Shown here: positions 18,002-27,632 of the stretch, piece by piece | How positions within the stretch are numbered: position 1 is the stretch's first letter | Layout of the letters: each line of letters begins with the position of its first letter | Source of the DNA: Thermosynechococcaceae cyanobacterium MS004 | Lineage (GTDB): Bacteria > Cyanobacteriota > Cyanobacteriia > Thermosynechococcales > Thermosynechococcaceae | Assembly: GCA_022402525.1 (NCBI GenBank) | Contig: JAKRSB010000099.1 | Span: 62,001-126,000 of the forward strand | Direction: 5' to 3' | DNA length: 64,000 nucleotides | Position numbers and translations under genes: made by a program | The notes under the pieces: model-generated | What the model was told of the DNA's origin: nothing | Databases searched by the model: none | What the model saw: the letters and a program-made list of their open reading frames with translations, nothing else

Positions 18002-18888
18002 ATGAGATAAATAGTACACTTAAGCCAGTGAGCCGAAAGTTTAATTGGTTATCTAGCGTTAGCGGTGATTCAATAATCTTGTCCGAATTAAATCAATCTA
18101 TGTCTTGGTTTTACGGTTCGCATGATGGCCGGAAGACATACCAAGAAATGCTTGAAGCAAATAATAACAATATCAATGATAATTCTGACATAAACTGGTT
18201 GCCTCAATATATTTGTAGTCTACAACCTAACTCAATATTAGAAGTTGGATGTAGTAGCGGTAGAATGTATAGGCATCTAATCAACCATGGTTATCTTAAA
18301 AATTACTGTGGAATTGAAGTAGCAGAGCATATAATTAATAAAAATAAAATTCTTTATCCTCAAGCTAAATGGGAATGTTCTTCAGCATACGAGATTCCTT
18401 ATAAAAACGAGTCGTTTGATATTGTTTTTTCAACATATGTTCTTGAGCACTTAATATATCCAGAGAAGTCATTACATGAAATGATGAGAGTTTTACAACC
18501 AGGAGGCTATCTAATTTTAGTGTTTCCTGATTTTGTTAGTGTTGGTCGTCTTCCATCACAGCAAATGGGATTTTCTCCAATTGAGTCTGCTTTCAAAAAG
18601 CTAAGGTTAGGTAAGATTATAGATGCGATAATTAGCTTATACGATAGCCGCATTAGGTTACCTTATGCCTTGAAAACCGCATCGCAAAGATTAGGACCAT
18701 TTCCAGTTAATCTCTCACCCATTTGCTTAACGTATCCTGACATCATGGATGCTGATATTGATGCAATATATATTGCATCAAAAGACGAGATCCATAATTG
18801 GGCTTCTATAAATGGGTATTCTGTTACATATCCTAAAGGAAAGGAAGGCTTTTTTAGATTGCATGCATGTATGAGTATCCAAAAATGA
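17998..18888 (+). CDS. Class I SAM-dependent methyltransferase
   Basis: Motif I is ILEVGCSSGRMYRHL (near residue 79), motif II is GIEVAEH, and IVFSTYVLEHLIYPEKSLHE plus VLQPGGYLILVFPDF supply the later motifs of the UbiE/Methyltransf_11 type. A short helical N-terminal region of about 70 residues precedes the core. It likely O-methylates a sugar intermediate. It is coupled to the GT2 gene upstream (4-bp overlap) and to the GT gene downstream (ATGA overlap if the 18885 start is used). Confidence 0.86.
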   Translation: MNEINSTLKPVSRKFNWLSSVSGDSIILSELNQSMSWFYGSHDGRKTYQEMLEANNNNINDNSDINWLPQYICSLQPNSILEVGCSSGRMYRHLINHGYLKNYCGIEVAEHIINKNKILYPQAKWECSSAYEIPYKNESFDIVFSTYVLEHLIYPEKSLHEMMRVLQPGGYLILVFPDFVSVGRLPSQQMGFSPIESAFKKLRLGKIIDAIISLYDSRIRLPYALKTASQRLGPFPVNLSPICLTYPDIMDADIDAIYIASKDEIHNWASINGYSVTYPKGKEGFFRLHACMSIQK

Positions 18889-19883
18889 GTGAGACAATTC
18901 CAAAGATAGTTGTAATTACACCAGTAAAAAATGAAGAGTGGATATTAGATCGCTTTTTATCTGTTACTAGTCAATTTGCCGACCTAATTATAGTTGCTGA
19001 TCAGCTTTCAAATGATTCGAGCGTTGAAATATGTCATAAGTATCCAAAAGTTCATTTAATTCAAAACTCTTCTGATGAATATGATGAAGCAAAAAGGCAA
19101 TACTTACTTATTGATGCTGCCAGGGAAAAAGTTCCTGGACATAAGATAATATTAGCTCTTGATGCTGATGAAGTAATGGCCGCTAATGCTATTGAGTCTG
19201 AAGGTTGGAAAGCAATGCTTCAAGCAGAGCCAGGTACTGTTTTATGTTTTGAGAAACCTGATTTATTTTTATCTCCTTATAAGGCTATACGGTATACTAC
19301 TCCGTGGCCTGTTGGTTACGTTGATGACGGTGTTGAACATATTCCTAATTTAATTCACAGTATAAGAGTCCCAGTTCCTAGTTATGCGTCAATATTACAT
19401 GTTCATGATGTAAAAATCTTACATTATGGATTAACACGTAAGTCCGCACAAGAATCGAAAATGAGATTCTATAGTAGTATTGAAAATATTAAAAATACCA
19501 GATCCCTCCCAAACAGATGGGCTTTCTACAGTTCTTCAAAGGATTATACAAAAGCAGGTAAACTATCTGATTCAGAGCCTTATTGGTATTCTGGATGGCA
19601 AGATCTCGGAATTAATATGACAACAATTAGATTAAATAATTATTATTGGTATGATTATGAAGTCCTTAAGTTCTTTTGCCATTATGGATATAAGAAGTTT
19701 TGGTTTGATGATATTTGGGACTTTGATTGGGAAAGATGCCGATTATATGCCATAGATATTGGTTTAAAGAACATACCAGATTATAAAGTAGTTCCACCTC
19801 CTTTCTACATTAAAATCTTTTCAAATCTGTTTGCTAATTTCTATCACCTTTTATCCACTGCTAAAACAATATTAGGTAGATAG
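18885..19883 (+). CDS. Glycosyltransferase family 2-like (GT-A)
   Basis: The core begins IVVITPVKNEEWILDRFL, then VADQLSNDSS (nucleotide-binding loop) and LALDADEVMA, a DXD motif near residue 97. The later part is aromatic-rich, as in GT2 proteins acting on large acceptors. An in-frame ATG at 18867 is possible, but the ATG at 18885 overlaps the upstream stop as ATGA, the coupling seen repeatedly here, and is chosen. The protein is 332 residues. A two-base gap separates it from the next GT2 gene. Confidence 0.82.
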   Translation: MSETIPKIVVITPVKNEEWILDRFLSVTSQFADLIIVADQLSNDSSVEICHKYPKVHLIQNSSDEYDEAKRQYLLIDAAREKVPGHKIILALDADEVMAANAIESEGWKAMLQAEPGTVLCFEKPDLFLSPYKAIRYTTPWPVGYVDDGVEHIPNLIHSIRVPVPSYASILHVHDVKILHYGLTRKSAQESKMRFYSSIENIKNTRSLPNRWAFYSSSKDYTKAGKLSDSEPYWYSGWQDLGINMTTIRLNNYYWYDYEVLKFFCHYGYKKFWFDDIWDFDWERCRLYAIDIGLKNIPDYKVVPPPFYIKIFSNLFANFYHLLSTAKTILGR

Positions 19884-19885
19884 TT

Positions 19886-20710
19886 ATGATGCTATCAGTT
19901 GCTGTTCCAACATATGGAAAGAGTTATTATCTTACAGAATGTCTTGAATCCATTTTTGCTCAAACGATAAAAGTTGAGTGCATAGTTTGTGATGGTGAAA
20001 GTGAATTTAGTTTTGATGATTCCAGGTGGTCATGGGTTAAACATATTTCGATAAAGCCTGATCCTGGTATGGTTGGTTGCTGGTCAATTGCTGCCAATAA
20101 CGCGAATACAAAATATATATCATTTCTTGCGGATGATAATGCTTGGGAACCTACATTTGCTGAAAAAATGGTGGATTTTTTAGAAGCAAATCCAAATTGT
20201 GATGTTGTTTTTTGTAACCAATTATTTATTAGAAATAATGGATGTGTTGACTATAGCTATAGCCAATCTGTTAATAGAAGCTATGGAAGAGACATATTAG
20301 AGAGTGGAATAATTGATAAGGCTTGGAAAAAGCACATTATTAAATATAATTCAATTCCCTTGGAAGCTTGTGTGATTCGCAAAACGCTTTGGGATATGTA
20401 TGGATCATTTGAAATTAATGCTTACGGAGCATTTGATCTTCACTTTTTTCTGAATATGCTTACTAGTGATGTTACCTTTGGATTTGTTCAAGAGCCTCTC
20501 TGTAGATTTAGAATTCATTCTGATTCATATACTACTCGCAAGCAAGAAGAACATATTCGAGGATCAATTTGGGCACTGAAGTCTATTATAATTGATAATT
20601 CTCACTTTGATAGAATAATATTTTTTCGTTTGCTTGAATTTTACTTTAGATTGGCTAAATTATATTTTTCAAAATCAAGGGTCATACGCTTCTTTCAAAA
20701 TACAAACTAG
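19886..20710 (+). CDS. Glycosyltransferase family 2
   Basis: A 274-residue GT-A enzyme with LSVAVPTYGKSYYLTECLES, CDGESEF at the nucleotide-binding position and SFLADDNAWEPTFAEKM, whose ADDN is the acidic metal site near residue 81. The later LCRFRIHSDSYTTRK block is typical of GT2 sequences (the 'R.H..s.s' element). Two adjacent ATG codons form the start; the first is used. It lies two bases after the previous glycosyltransferase and 15 bases before a methyltransferase, so it belongs to the same operon. Confidence 0.86.
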   Translation: MMLSVAVPTYGKSYYLTECLESIFAQTIKVECIVCDGESEFSFDDSRWSWVKHISIKPDPGMVGCWSIAANNANTKYISFLADDNAWEPTFAEKMVDFLEANPNCDVVFCNQLFIRNNGCVDYSYSQSVNRSYGRDILESGIIDKAWKKHIIKYNSIPLEACVIRKTLWDMYGSFEINAYGAFDLHFFLNMLTSDVTFGFVQEPLCRFRIHSDSYTTRKQEEHIRGSIWALKSIIIDNSHFDRIIFFRLLEFYFRLAKLYFSKSRVIRFFQNTN

Positions 20711-20725
20711 TCATCATCTTGTTTT

Positions 20726-21553
20726 ATGTCTATCAGTTGCCATCTTTGCGGTTCAATTTATACTCGTCAGATCATTTGCCAGTCTGAGTGGGAGATTTTT
20801 CAATGCAATGCTTGTACTAATGCTTTTACTTTACCTCCCCCAAAAAATATAGATTATTGTGATGTTGACTTTCATGCATCAACTTTAAGTGAAGCTAATT
20901 CTCTATCTTATAATTCTTTACATGATTTACCTGGGTTATGGCAAGACTCTGTACGTATGCAAGTCCAGTTATTACTTCGTAGCCTGAAAAGGGGTTCCAC
21001 TATACTTGAGGTTGGCTGTGGTGAGGGAATATTGCTTTATGAATTGGCTCAGCACGGGTTCAATGTAAAGGGAATTGAACCTTCAAAAAATGCATGTAAA
21101 AGAGGTAGAGCTAAGGGATTAGATATAATCGAATCATTTTTTCCTAATTCAACAATAGATATCCATTTTGATGCAATAGTTATGTCTCATGTAGTTGAAC
21201 ATTTTCCCAATCCTATAGAGAGTATTAAAAGTGCAATCGATTTAGTGCTACCAGATGGGCATTTATTGTTTGTCCAAACTAACTACACAGGAATACTGCC
21301 TAAGTTACTTAGGGAAAAATGGTATTGGATGCCTGATCAGCATTATTATCACTTTACACCATTTGGTTTAAAATATTTGCTTGATAAGTTTATCACTGAA
21401 GCTTCAATTGATGTCGTTGAGACTGAATATTCATCACTTATCCATAACGGAAAAGCTAGGATTGTTTCAGAGCTTATTTCTATCGCTCCTAAATTCTCGG
21501 ATCAATTTCACCTTCTTTTGCATGCCAAAGCTTCTAATTATTTACTATATTAA
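20726..21553 (+). CDS. SAM methyltransferase with N-terminal Cys4 motif
   Basis: Residues 5-31 carry two CxxC pairs (CHLC, CNAC), suggesting a small zinc ribbon like that of sugar C-methyltransferases and related glycan-locus enzymes. The SAM core follows: TILEVGCGEGILLYELAQHG, GIEPS, and AIVMSHVVEHFPNPIESIK. YHFTPFGLKYLL near the C-terminus is typical of Methyltransf_23-type proteins. It ends the plus-strand half of the locus. Its 3' end overlaps the convergent glycosyltransferase on the other strand by 20 bp. Confidence 0.85.
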   Translation: MSISCHLCGSIYTRQIICQSEWEIFQCNACTNAFTLPPPKNIDYCDVDFHASTLSEANSLSYNSLHDLPGLWQDSVRMQVQLLLRSLKRGSTILEVGCGEGILLYELAQHGFNVKGIEPSKNACKRGRAKGLDIIESFFPNSTIDIHFDAIVMSHVVEHFPNPIESIKSAIDLVLPDGHLLFVQTNYTGILPKLLREKWYWMPDQHYYHFTPFGLKYLLDKFITEASIDVVETEYSSLIHNGKARIVSELISIAPKFSDQFHLLLHAKASNYLLY

Positions 21554-22667
21554 TTATTTCCTTTGCCATAATATCCCATCCATGTTTAATGAATTTGTTT
21601 TTCGTCTGTAAAATCTGTGATTCAAGGAAGGTGATATTGTCGTGCCAAAATCTCATACTTTCTATTAAGTGTTGATGGTTATCTGTATTATCTAATAATA
21701 ATTTCTTTAAGCTATCGGGATAGCGTTCAACTATACCAGCAGATGAACTTACGATTGCAGGTAACCCACAACAAATCGCTTCATGAACCCCTAGTCCATA
21801 AGCTTCATAACGAGTTGGAGCAATTAGTAAATCTGATGCCCTGAGAAGATCAGGAACATCGTTTCTAAAACCAAGAAATTGAATTTTGCCTTTTAGCCCT
21901 TCATTTAATGCTCTTTCTTCCCATAGAGGTAACTCGGCACCTTTGCCAACAACTATTAGGTCGACATCCCAGGCGGGATCATTTCTTAGTTCTTTCCATG
22001 CCTCGAAAAGGGTATCGAATCCTTTGCGCCGATCGCCCAAGGCTCCAATAAACATAGCCTTTTTTCTGTCGTCCAACCAGCCAAATTTTTTCCGTAAGAT
22101 TCTCCTTTCTGTTTCAGTCGCTGGGTAAAATAAATTAGGGTCGCTCCCATAGTAGATTACTTTAATCCGCTCTTCAGGTATTCCATAATTATCAATAATA
22201 TCCCGACGGGTACGATTAGAGTTGGCAATAATGATTCTTGCTGCTTTTAATGAATTCTGCTCATCTCTTAATGCCCATTTCAAGTTGTACTTCTGCTTTA
22301 GTATCCTAACCCAACCAGTCTTAACTTCTGGGGTATAAGCGGCATGAACGTAATGAACCCAGTTAGCTTCATTCCATTGACAGTTACCGCCGTTGACTAG
22401 AACTCGCCCGTTTCTCTTAGCAACTTTTTCAGCTTCCTGCTTCCCCATAGCTCTAAGAATCGGTTCACTTAAGGCGTATGAATTCAAAATCTTAGGAACT
22501 TTTACAAATCTAATATTTTTATTTTTCAGTAGATCTTGATCTGCCCGATAAGCAACGAGAACAACCTCACCACCTTCCCTTGCAAGAAAATCAGCTAACG
22601 CATAATTAGCTCGATCCATCCCTCCAGTTTTTACAAAATCAGCAGCAACAATTAAAAAGGGTTTCAT
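21534..22667 (-). CDS. Glycosyltransferase, GT4 (GT-B fold)
   Basis: Starts LIVAADFVKTGGMDRANYAL, with the GG acceptor loop. The middle has RIIIANSNRTRRDIIDNYGI and RIKVIYYGSD, and the C-terminal domain has FIGALGDRRKGFDTLFEAW then APTRYEAYGLGVHEAICCGL, the E-X7-E motif. This is a textbook GT4 of 377 residues. It is the last gene of the minus-strand glycan cluster, 6 bp after the polymerase gene, and converges with a plus-strand methyltransferase. Confidence 0.9.
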   Translation of the reverse strand: MKPFLIVAADFVKTGGMDRANYALADFLAREGGEVVLVAYRADQDLLKNKNIRFVKVPKILNSYALSEPILRAMGKQEAEKVAKRNGRVLVNGGNCQWNEANWVHYVHAAYTPEVKTGWVRILKQKYNLKWALRDEQNSLKAARIIIANSNRTRRDIIDNYGIPEERIKVIYYGSDPNLFYPATETERRILRKKFGWLDDRKKAMFIGALGDRRKGFDTLFEAWKELRNDPAWDVDLIVVGKGAELPLWEERALNEGLKGKIQFLGFRNDVPDLLRASDLLIAPTRYEAYGLGVHEAICCGLPAIVSSSAGIVERYPDSLKKLLLDNTDNHQHLIESMRFWHDNITFLESQILQTKNKFIKHGWDIMAKEIINIVNN

Positions 22668-22673
22668 CTTTGA

Positions 22674-24050
22674 TTATATAGATGTTTTCTTTGTTATAGA
22701 TTTTGATCCTATTGCAACTAAAATTGCAGCATTCAAGACCCAAAACTCCATGCCCCCTTGCCCAATAAATAACGGGTAATTGAACAGAACTGCAAAGGCA
22801 CCAGCATCATATGCGATGATTAAAGCCGCCCAAAATCGCAACTCTCCTTGACCGGGCATCATAGAAATTTTCCATACCCCATGAACTGTAAAACCGATCG
22901 CCAGCACATATGCAATAATTAAAGGCAAGCCGCCATCAAAAAGCCATCCTGTCCATTGAATTTCTACCCAAAGCGCTTGGGTTAATGGGTTGCTGCTGTC
23001 ACCAAAGTAACCATTCAAAGGCCCCCAACGCCCTAATCCTGCCCCTAAAGGATACTGAGGCAGTAGATCTTGAATTGTAGTAGTTAAGAAGTGTCCACGA
23101 TTTTGTTGAAAAACCTGGCTCGGGTCATCAGATGTCAAACTCATAATCCGGTTTAGAGTTTGTTGACCTCCCACAGCGACCGCCCAACTAAAAACCGCTA
23201 TAAACATTGCTATCATACCCCCAGCCATAGTTGATGCCTGTAATATTTTACCTTGTCGATATAAGATAAAAAACAAAATAATCAAACAAATGATTGAGTT
23301 TACTAGTGTTGAACGGATTTGAGACATATAAATACTAAATAGTCCAATGGCAACACTAAGCGCCCCTATAGTTTTAAAGATATGATGCCGTTCTTGTAGC
23401 GCAATACCCGTTCCGAAAAGTAGCGCATAAAACCCAGACCTAGCGGCTCCTCCCGGAACATCAGTTAAACCCATGGGTCGGAAGACGCTAGAACCATTTG
23501 CCAAAACAATTTTCAGATTTTCGCCACCCCAACCTTGATTCTGAATAGCTGTGGATAGAAAAGGTTGATATTGCCCAGGAAAATAAATCTGAAGTAATCC
23601 AAATATAGAACTTAGAGTGTGAAATCCCCAAAGAATATAAATTAGCCATTTGAGCGCAGAAACACTTATTGATAAGCGACTAACCCAGAACAGAGGGGCG
23701 ATTATCGCTAGATAAAGAGCACATTGAGCTAGCCCAGCAGGCACACTATTGAGCGAGGGGTTGAAAAAGAACTGCATGAGCAAGATCATCATGATGCCAA
23801 TAGCCGTAGCTTTACCGGGTAATTTTTGACCCGGGCCTGGCAACCATACCAATAGAAATAAACTCATTCCAAAGGCTGCAATCCGCATGAGTGGACGCAA
23901 AACCCCAAACTGAGGGAAGAGTAATAAGATTTGCAAGCTAAATTGGAGAACTAGGAATATATGTAACCATCCAAATGTTTTAGTAATTACTTGAATCGCT
24001 CTCAGTCGCTGCTCTTGATTAGAGTTCTGAGTATTTGGACTGGTTGCCAT
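22674..24050 (-). CDS. O-antigen polymerase/ligase-like membrane protein (Wzy-like)
   Basis: The 458-residue protein has about ten to twelve hydrophobic segments. The longest soluble loop (near residues 295-350) holds QNRGHFLTTTIQDLLPQYPL and GAGLGRWGPLNGYFG, resembling the loop of O-antigen polymerases and ligases, where G-G and R residues bind the undecaprenyl-linked chain. It starts 3 bp after the broken FkbM frame and is followed by a GT4 gene, so it is part of the operon. It may polymerise repeat units at the outer face of the plasma membrane; ligase function is an alternative. Confidence 0.78.
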   Translation of the reverse strand: MATSPNTQNSNQEQRLRAIQVITKTFGWLHIFLVLQFSLQILLLFPQFGVLRPLMRIAAFGMSLFLLVWLPGPGQKLPGKATAIGIMMILLMQFFFNPSLNSVPAGLAQCALYLAIIAPLFWVSRLSISVSALKWLIYILWGFHTLSSIFGLLQIYFPGQYQPFLSTAIQNQGWGGENLKIVLANGSSVFRPMGLTDVPGGAARSGFYALLFGTGIALQERHHIFKTIGALSVAIGLFSIYMSQIRSTLVNSIICLIILFFILYRQGKILQASTMAGGMIAMFIAVFSWAVAVGGQQTLNRIMSLTSDDPSQVFQQNRGHFLTTTIQDLLPQYPLGAGLGRWGPLNGYFGDSSNPLTQALWVEIQWTGWLFDGGLPLIIAYVLAIGFTVHGVWKISMMPGQGELRFWAALIIAYDAGAFAVLFNYPLFIGQGGMEFWVLNAAILVAIGSKSITKKTSI

Positions 24051-24053
24051 AGA

Positions 24054-24704
24054 TCAAAACAGATAATGGGGATTCAATTTTTCATAAATATTGGGACTGA
24101 CGTATAAAGCATTACAGAAATTTAAACAACCATTCCCTTCACAGTTAATTTCAAATAAACCATATAATTTGTAATTGTTTAAACTCATGATGTCTTCAAC
24201 TTCTCCAAATGTAGTTTGCCCCTTATACAATTTGAAGAATTGAATTCCCAAATAGATTAAATCTATACTTCCAGCGGCAAGCATTTTTTTGTGCCTTCTA
24301 AGGCAAATTTATCTGCCCCTTGTATATCAAGCTTCAATAAAGATATCAAATCGATTCTATTGTTCTTACAATAGTCTGAAATGGTTGTTGTATGAACTTC
24401 TATCGTTTTTTTCTTGAACAATTCCATAATAATTGTCATCTTTGACCTCATATGGAAGTATTGAATTAATAACACTTTTACTCATGATCTGAAAATTAGT
24501 AGTGCCAACAGAATTGCTAATTGCCTGGTCGACAATTGTTATATTGCTAACACCTCTAAATCTTGATTTTAATAACTCAACCATATCAGGTGTTGGTTCA
24601 AATGCATGGATGTGTGCATCATTGAATATGTCATTGTATATAGCTACTGTATCTCCACGGTTTGCACCTACATCAAAAATTACAGGATTGGAAACATCGA
24701 TCGT
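24054..24704 (-). pseudogene. FkbM-family methyltransferase, 5'-truncated and frameshifted
   Basis: Read in three frames, the strand gives IDVSNPVIFDVGANRGDTVA, then HAFEPTPDMVELLKSRF, IEVHTTTISDYCKNNRIDLI, LLKLDIQGADKFALEGTKK and GSIDLIYLGIQFFKLY, the order of an FkbM methyltransferase (DVGAN SAM loop, KLDIQG acid motif). The first frame change occurs at a 7-base A/T run at 24406-24412 and the second at a 7-base run at 24284-24290. The 5' end is cut by the IS1-type element; no N-terminal codons are found on its far side. It is dead unless slippage restores the frame. Confidence 0.85.
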
Positions 24705-25564
24705 GCGTCAAGTTATTGTGGAATAAGTTAATAAGTCCTTCCAACTCCAAGGCTCAGTCGTTAAGTTTGCTCTCTGGGCTGCGGTCGTCTGTAATCGACT
24801 GTGTTTCCAAATCCAATTAAAGTAACTCACGACCAGTCTTGCTGTCACTTTGCTCTGTTCCCATGATTTGCCAAATTTATTCTGTCTCCGATGCCATCTG
24901 CCTGTTTGCTGTCGGACAATTCCGTTCGTCCTTTCTAGACGCTGGGTCTTATCCTTGTCAATGTAATGAGTGACTTCAGGTGGTAAAACCCTTTCATATC
25001 CGCCCCAATCATCAGTACTCCATTGTTTACAATCCGTTTTTCCTTCTGTCGTGACTATTAACTCGCTGAGCGTTTCATCCGTATGTTTGCCCACTCTTGC
25101 CGCTAATATCAAACCGCTCTGCCCATCTAAACTCAGTGCAATCCAGCAATCTCCCACCATTAATTCATCTGGAACACACTGCTTCTGTTTTTTTTTTACA
25201 AAAGACCACATCTCATCTCCAATCATTTCATTGGTTTGGGCTTGTGCAACTTCTTGATTATGAATCAGTTGAGCTTTAGCGCTGGCTGAACGAATAATAC
25301 TGACAACGGTGTTGTAAGCTAACTCTGTTATACGAGCAACACCTCTGAGGCTGCTACCTTCACTATGGGCTTGCAACACTTGCCGAACTTGTTCTCGACT
25401 AATTTGTCGATGGTAATAACTGGTATCAAAACTCTCACTGAAGGTTTGCCTGCATTCTGGGCAACGGTAGCGCTGATGTCCATTGGGCATTTTCACATGC
25501 TTATATAGCTTGTAATGACCGAAGAGCTTGCATTCCATAGTTTTAGTAAGGTGATATTTGATGC
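24705..25564 (-). mobile_element. IS1-family insertion sequence, about 860 bp
   Basis: The ends are inferred from a short imperfect inverted repeat: GCGTCAAGTTAT at 24705 and, read on the other strand, GCATCAAATAT ending at 25564. The transposase stop codon lies inside the left repeat, a compact arrangement. No clear 8-9 bp target duplication is visible in the flanks, and the gene on the left (FkbM) has lost its 5' part, which suggests a deletion after insertion. Exact ends may be a base or two further out. Confidence 0.75.
24708..25538 (-). CDS. IS1-family transposase (single ORF, InsAB-type)
   Basis: The 276-residue protein joins what are InsA and InsB in Escherichia coli IS1. A zinc-finger-like N-terminus (CxxC as CPEC near residue 24, RYRCPECRQTFSESF) and a helix-turn-helix (SSLRGVARITELAYNTVVSI) precede the DDE catalytic part: GDEMWSF near 108, STDDWGGY near 172, and LERTNGIVRQQTGRWHRRQN. 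All three acidic motifs are present, so it may be active. No frameshift is needed for expression, unlike classical IS1. It is oriented with the disrupted operon. Confidence 0.93.
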   Translation of the reverse strand: MECKLFGHYKLYKHVKMPNGHQRYRCPECRQTFSESFDTSYYHRQISREQVRQVLQAHSEGSSLRGVARITELAYNTVVSIIRSASAKAQLIHNQEVAQAQTNEMIGDEMWSFVKKKQKQCVPDELMVGDCWIALSLDGQSGLILAARVGKHTDETLSELIVTTEGKTDCKQWSTDDWGGYERVLPPEVTHYIDKDKTQRLERTNGIVRQQTGRWHRRQNKFGKSWEQSKVTARLVVSYFNWIWKHSRLQTTAAQRANLTTEPWSWKDLLTYSTIT

Positions 25565-25624
25565 TTACTCTAGCAAATCAACATTTATCTGAAGCACAAC
25601 CGCCTTCGTTAATGATTATTTCTG

Positions 25625-26305
25625 TTATTTCAAAGCCTCTATCCTGTTTTTTCTACCTATGCATAGAATGTTGTCACTAAACCTTCGCCCTTTAAGGTGT
25701 AATGATCTAGGCCAATGCATAGACGTAAAAGGGATACGACCATCATCGGTATATTTGACATCTATATCAGCCAGTCCACATTCAATAAAGATACGCCTTA
25801 GATCAATTTCAAGTAAAGCTGTGATATGGGATGGATAGAGCCCCGGTGCTTCTTGAAAGGCATTGAACTCGTTTTTAAGCAACATTGTGAGCTTGCTGAG
25901 CAAACTTAACTGATTCGGTGTTGTAACAATGACAAATCCCTCAGGTTTACATATCCGTGCGAGATCACGTACAAAGGCTCTTGGATTTTCTAAATGTTCG
26001 ATGGTTTCTACTGAAACAACGACATCGGCACTGGCAGTATTAAGAGGGATTTGTCCATTATCAAAGTTATGAGCAAAAAAGTGAGCTTCTTCAGGAAAGC
26101 CGTCATATTGATTAATGTCTACACCTATATAGTGATCGCATTTTTGATTTATATAGTGCCACAGTTGGCCACTTCCGCAACCAACATCAATTAGTGTACC
26201 TCCTCCTTTATGATGTTTTGATAAAACCCTCGAAACCATTTGATAAACAGCAGCACTACTACTTCCAGCACTTTCTAAAGCGCGCGCCTGGGTTTCAACA
26301 ATCAT
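25625..26305 (-). CDS. Class I SAM-dependent methyltransferase
   Basis: The frame is open from a TTG at 26362, but an ATG at about 26305 is preceded by a perfect AGGAGG four bases upstream and gives MIVETQARALES, so that start is chosen (about 226 residues). Motif I is TLIDVGCGSGQLWHYI, motif II GVDINQ, and VVVSVETIEHLENPRAFVRD followed by EGFVIVTTPNQ completes the class I fold. It probably methylates a glycan intermediate. The IS element lies immediately downstream. Confidence 0.85.
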   Translation of the reverse strand: MIVETQARALESAGSSSAAVYQMVSRVLSKHHKGGGTLIDVGCGSGQLWHYINQKCDHYIGVDINQYDGFPEEAHFFAHNFDNGQIPLNTASADVVVSVETIEHLENPRAFVRDLARICKPEGFVIVTTPNQLSLLSKLTMLLKNEFNAFQEAPGLYPSHITALLEIDLRRIFIECGLADIDVKYTDDGRIPFTSMHWPRSLHLKGRRFSDNILCIGRKNRIEALK

Positions 26306-26363
26306 TTTACCTCCTAGTAATATTTTGTAACTATACTCCTTCAAGACCAAGATTAAATGCAAT

Positions 26364-27485
26364 TTATGCTGACTTCTGAATGACCTCCGTCAGGACTTGA
26401 TGAAGCTCCCTTAGTTGTCTTGTAGGGTTACATAGCTGATTTGCCCTAATAGGCCCCCCCTGACCTAATCGTTTACGCTCTAAAGGGTTCGCCACCAATT
26501 CCTTAAGGGTATCGGCTAAACCGACCACATCTCCAGGGGCGACCAATCTCCCACAAGAAGAATCAACAATTTCCTCAGCGCCTCCCATCGCCGTCGTCAC
26601 CACGGGCAAGCCAGCGTATAGTGCTTCAACAAAAGTATTCCCAAAAGGTTCTGGCCCTGTATTAGGCTGACAGTGAATATCCGCTGCTACGAGTAATTGC
26701 GGCACGTCTCTTCTTTGTCCCCAAAACTTAACCCGATCAGTAATTCCTCGCTCTCGAATCTGCTGTTTTAGTTCCGCCAAATATAAAGATTCTTCAGGTC
26801 GTTGATCACCCCCTATAATCCAGCAAATCCAGTTGGGCACCTCGGTCATTTGAGCTAAGGCATTGAGTAGTAAAGTATGTCCTTTCCAGCGTTCTAACCG
26901 AGAGGACTGAATAATCACAACAGAATCTGGATGAGTCCCCAACTCGTCTCGTACCTGTGCCCGAGTTTCTGTGAGATCAGAAAATGTTGGGAAGCACAAA
27001 GGGTTGTAGAGCACTCGGCATTCAACACCTGGATAGAGATTACCCATACTTTTGGCGGTAAAGTGACTGTTTGTAATGACTAAGTCTGGAACAATTCCCT
27101 TGGCTAGATGTTCTAACCAATGCTTCCCTTGGGGGAGATCAGGAGCTCGAAAAACTAAGGGTAGTTTTTGTGATCGAACCACTGATCCAAATATTGCTTG
27201 AGTCCAACAGCCATGGCAAATAACAATATTAAAGATCGAACTCCTTAATAATTTCTTAAGTCGATGACGAGCCCGGAATATACTCCAAGGCCGACTAAAT
27301 CGAGTAACCCCAAGGTTGTAAGGCGGAACCTCGGCAGCCACTAAGTTTTCGGCTAGTCTCCCCCAAAAACATAAACCAAATTCTGGTATCATCTCTGGGC
27401 ATAAATGTCGTTGCAGTGCTAAATTTGATAGTAAAGTCTCAACTCCTCCATATAAATTACCAGAATATAAATGAAGAACCTTCAT
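26364..27485 (-). CDS. Glycosyltransferase, GT4, paralogue of the next gene upstream
   Basis: The N-terminus MKVLHLYSGNLYGGVETLLS holds the GG acceptor loop. The C-terminal domain has VVIIQSSRLERWKGHTLLLN and QPNTGPEPFGNTFVEALYAG, in which the E-X7-E motif reads EPFGNTFVE. At 373 residues it is complete. It aligns along its whole length with the gene at 27633-28742, so the pair arose by tandem duplication. They differ most around residues 100-200, where the acceptor site lies, suggesting different acceptors. Confidence 0.92.
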   Translation of the reverse strand: MKVLHLYSGNLYGGVETLLSNLALQRHLCPEMIPEFGLCFWGRLAENLVAAEVPPYNLGVTRFSRPWSIFRARHRLKKLLRSSIFNIVICHGCWTQAIFGSVVRSQKLPLVFRAPDLPQGKHWLEHLAKGIVPDLVITNSHFTAKSMGNLYPGVECRVLYNPLCFPTFSDLTETRAQVRDELGTHPDSVVIIQSSRLERWKGHTLLLNALAQMTEVPNWICWIIGGDQRPEESLYLAELKQQIRERGITDRVKFWGQRRDVPQLLVAADIHCQPNTGPEPFGNTFVEALYAGLPVVTTAMGGAEEIVDSSCGRLVAPGDVVGLADTLKELVANPLERKRLGQGGPIRANQLCNPTRQLRELHQVLTEVIQKSA

Positions 27486-27632
27486 TTTTAAAACCCCCCG
27501 GTTTTGTTCGAAATCTAACTTTATGACGTAGAAAGTAGAAAATTATGAGAAATAAATTTTCGGCTAGTCCTTATGTTTTTATCTAACAGAATTTTTTGTC
27601 AATACTTTGAATGTCTCCCGTACTTTACTAGG

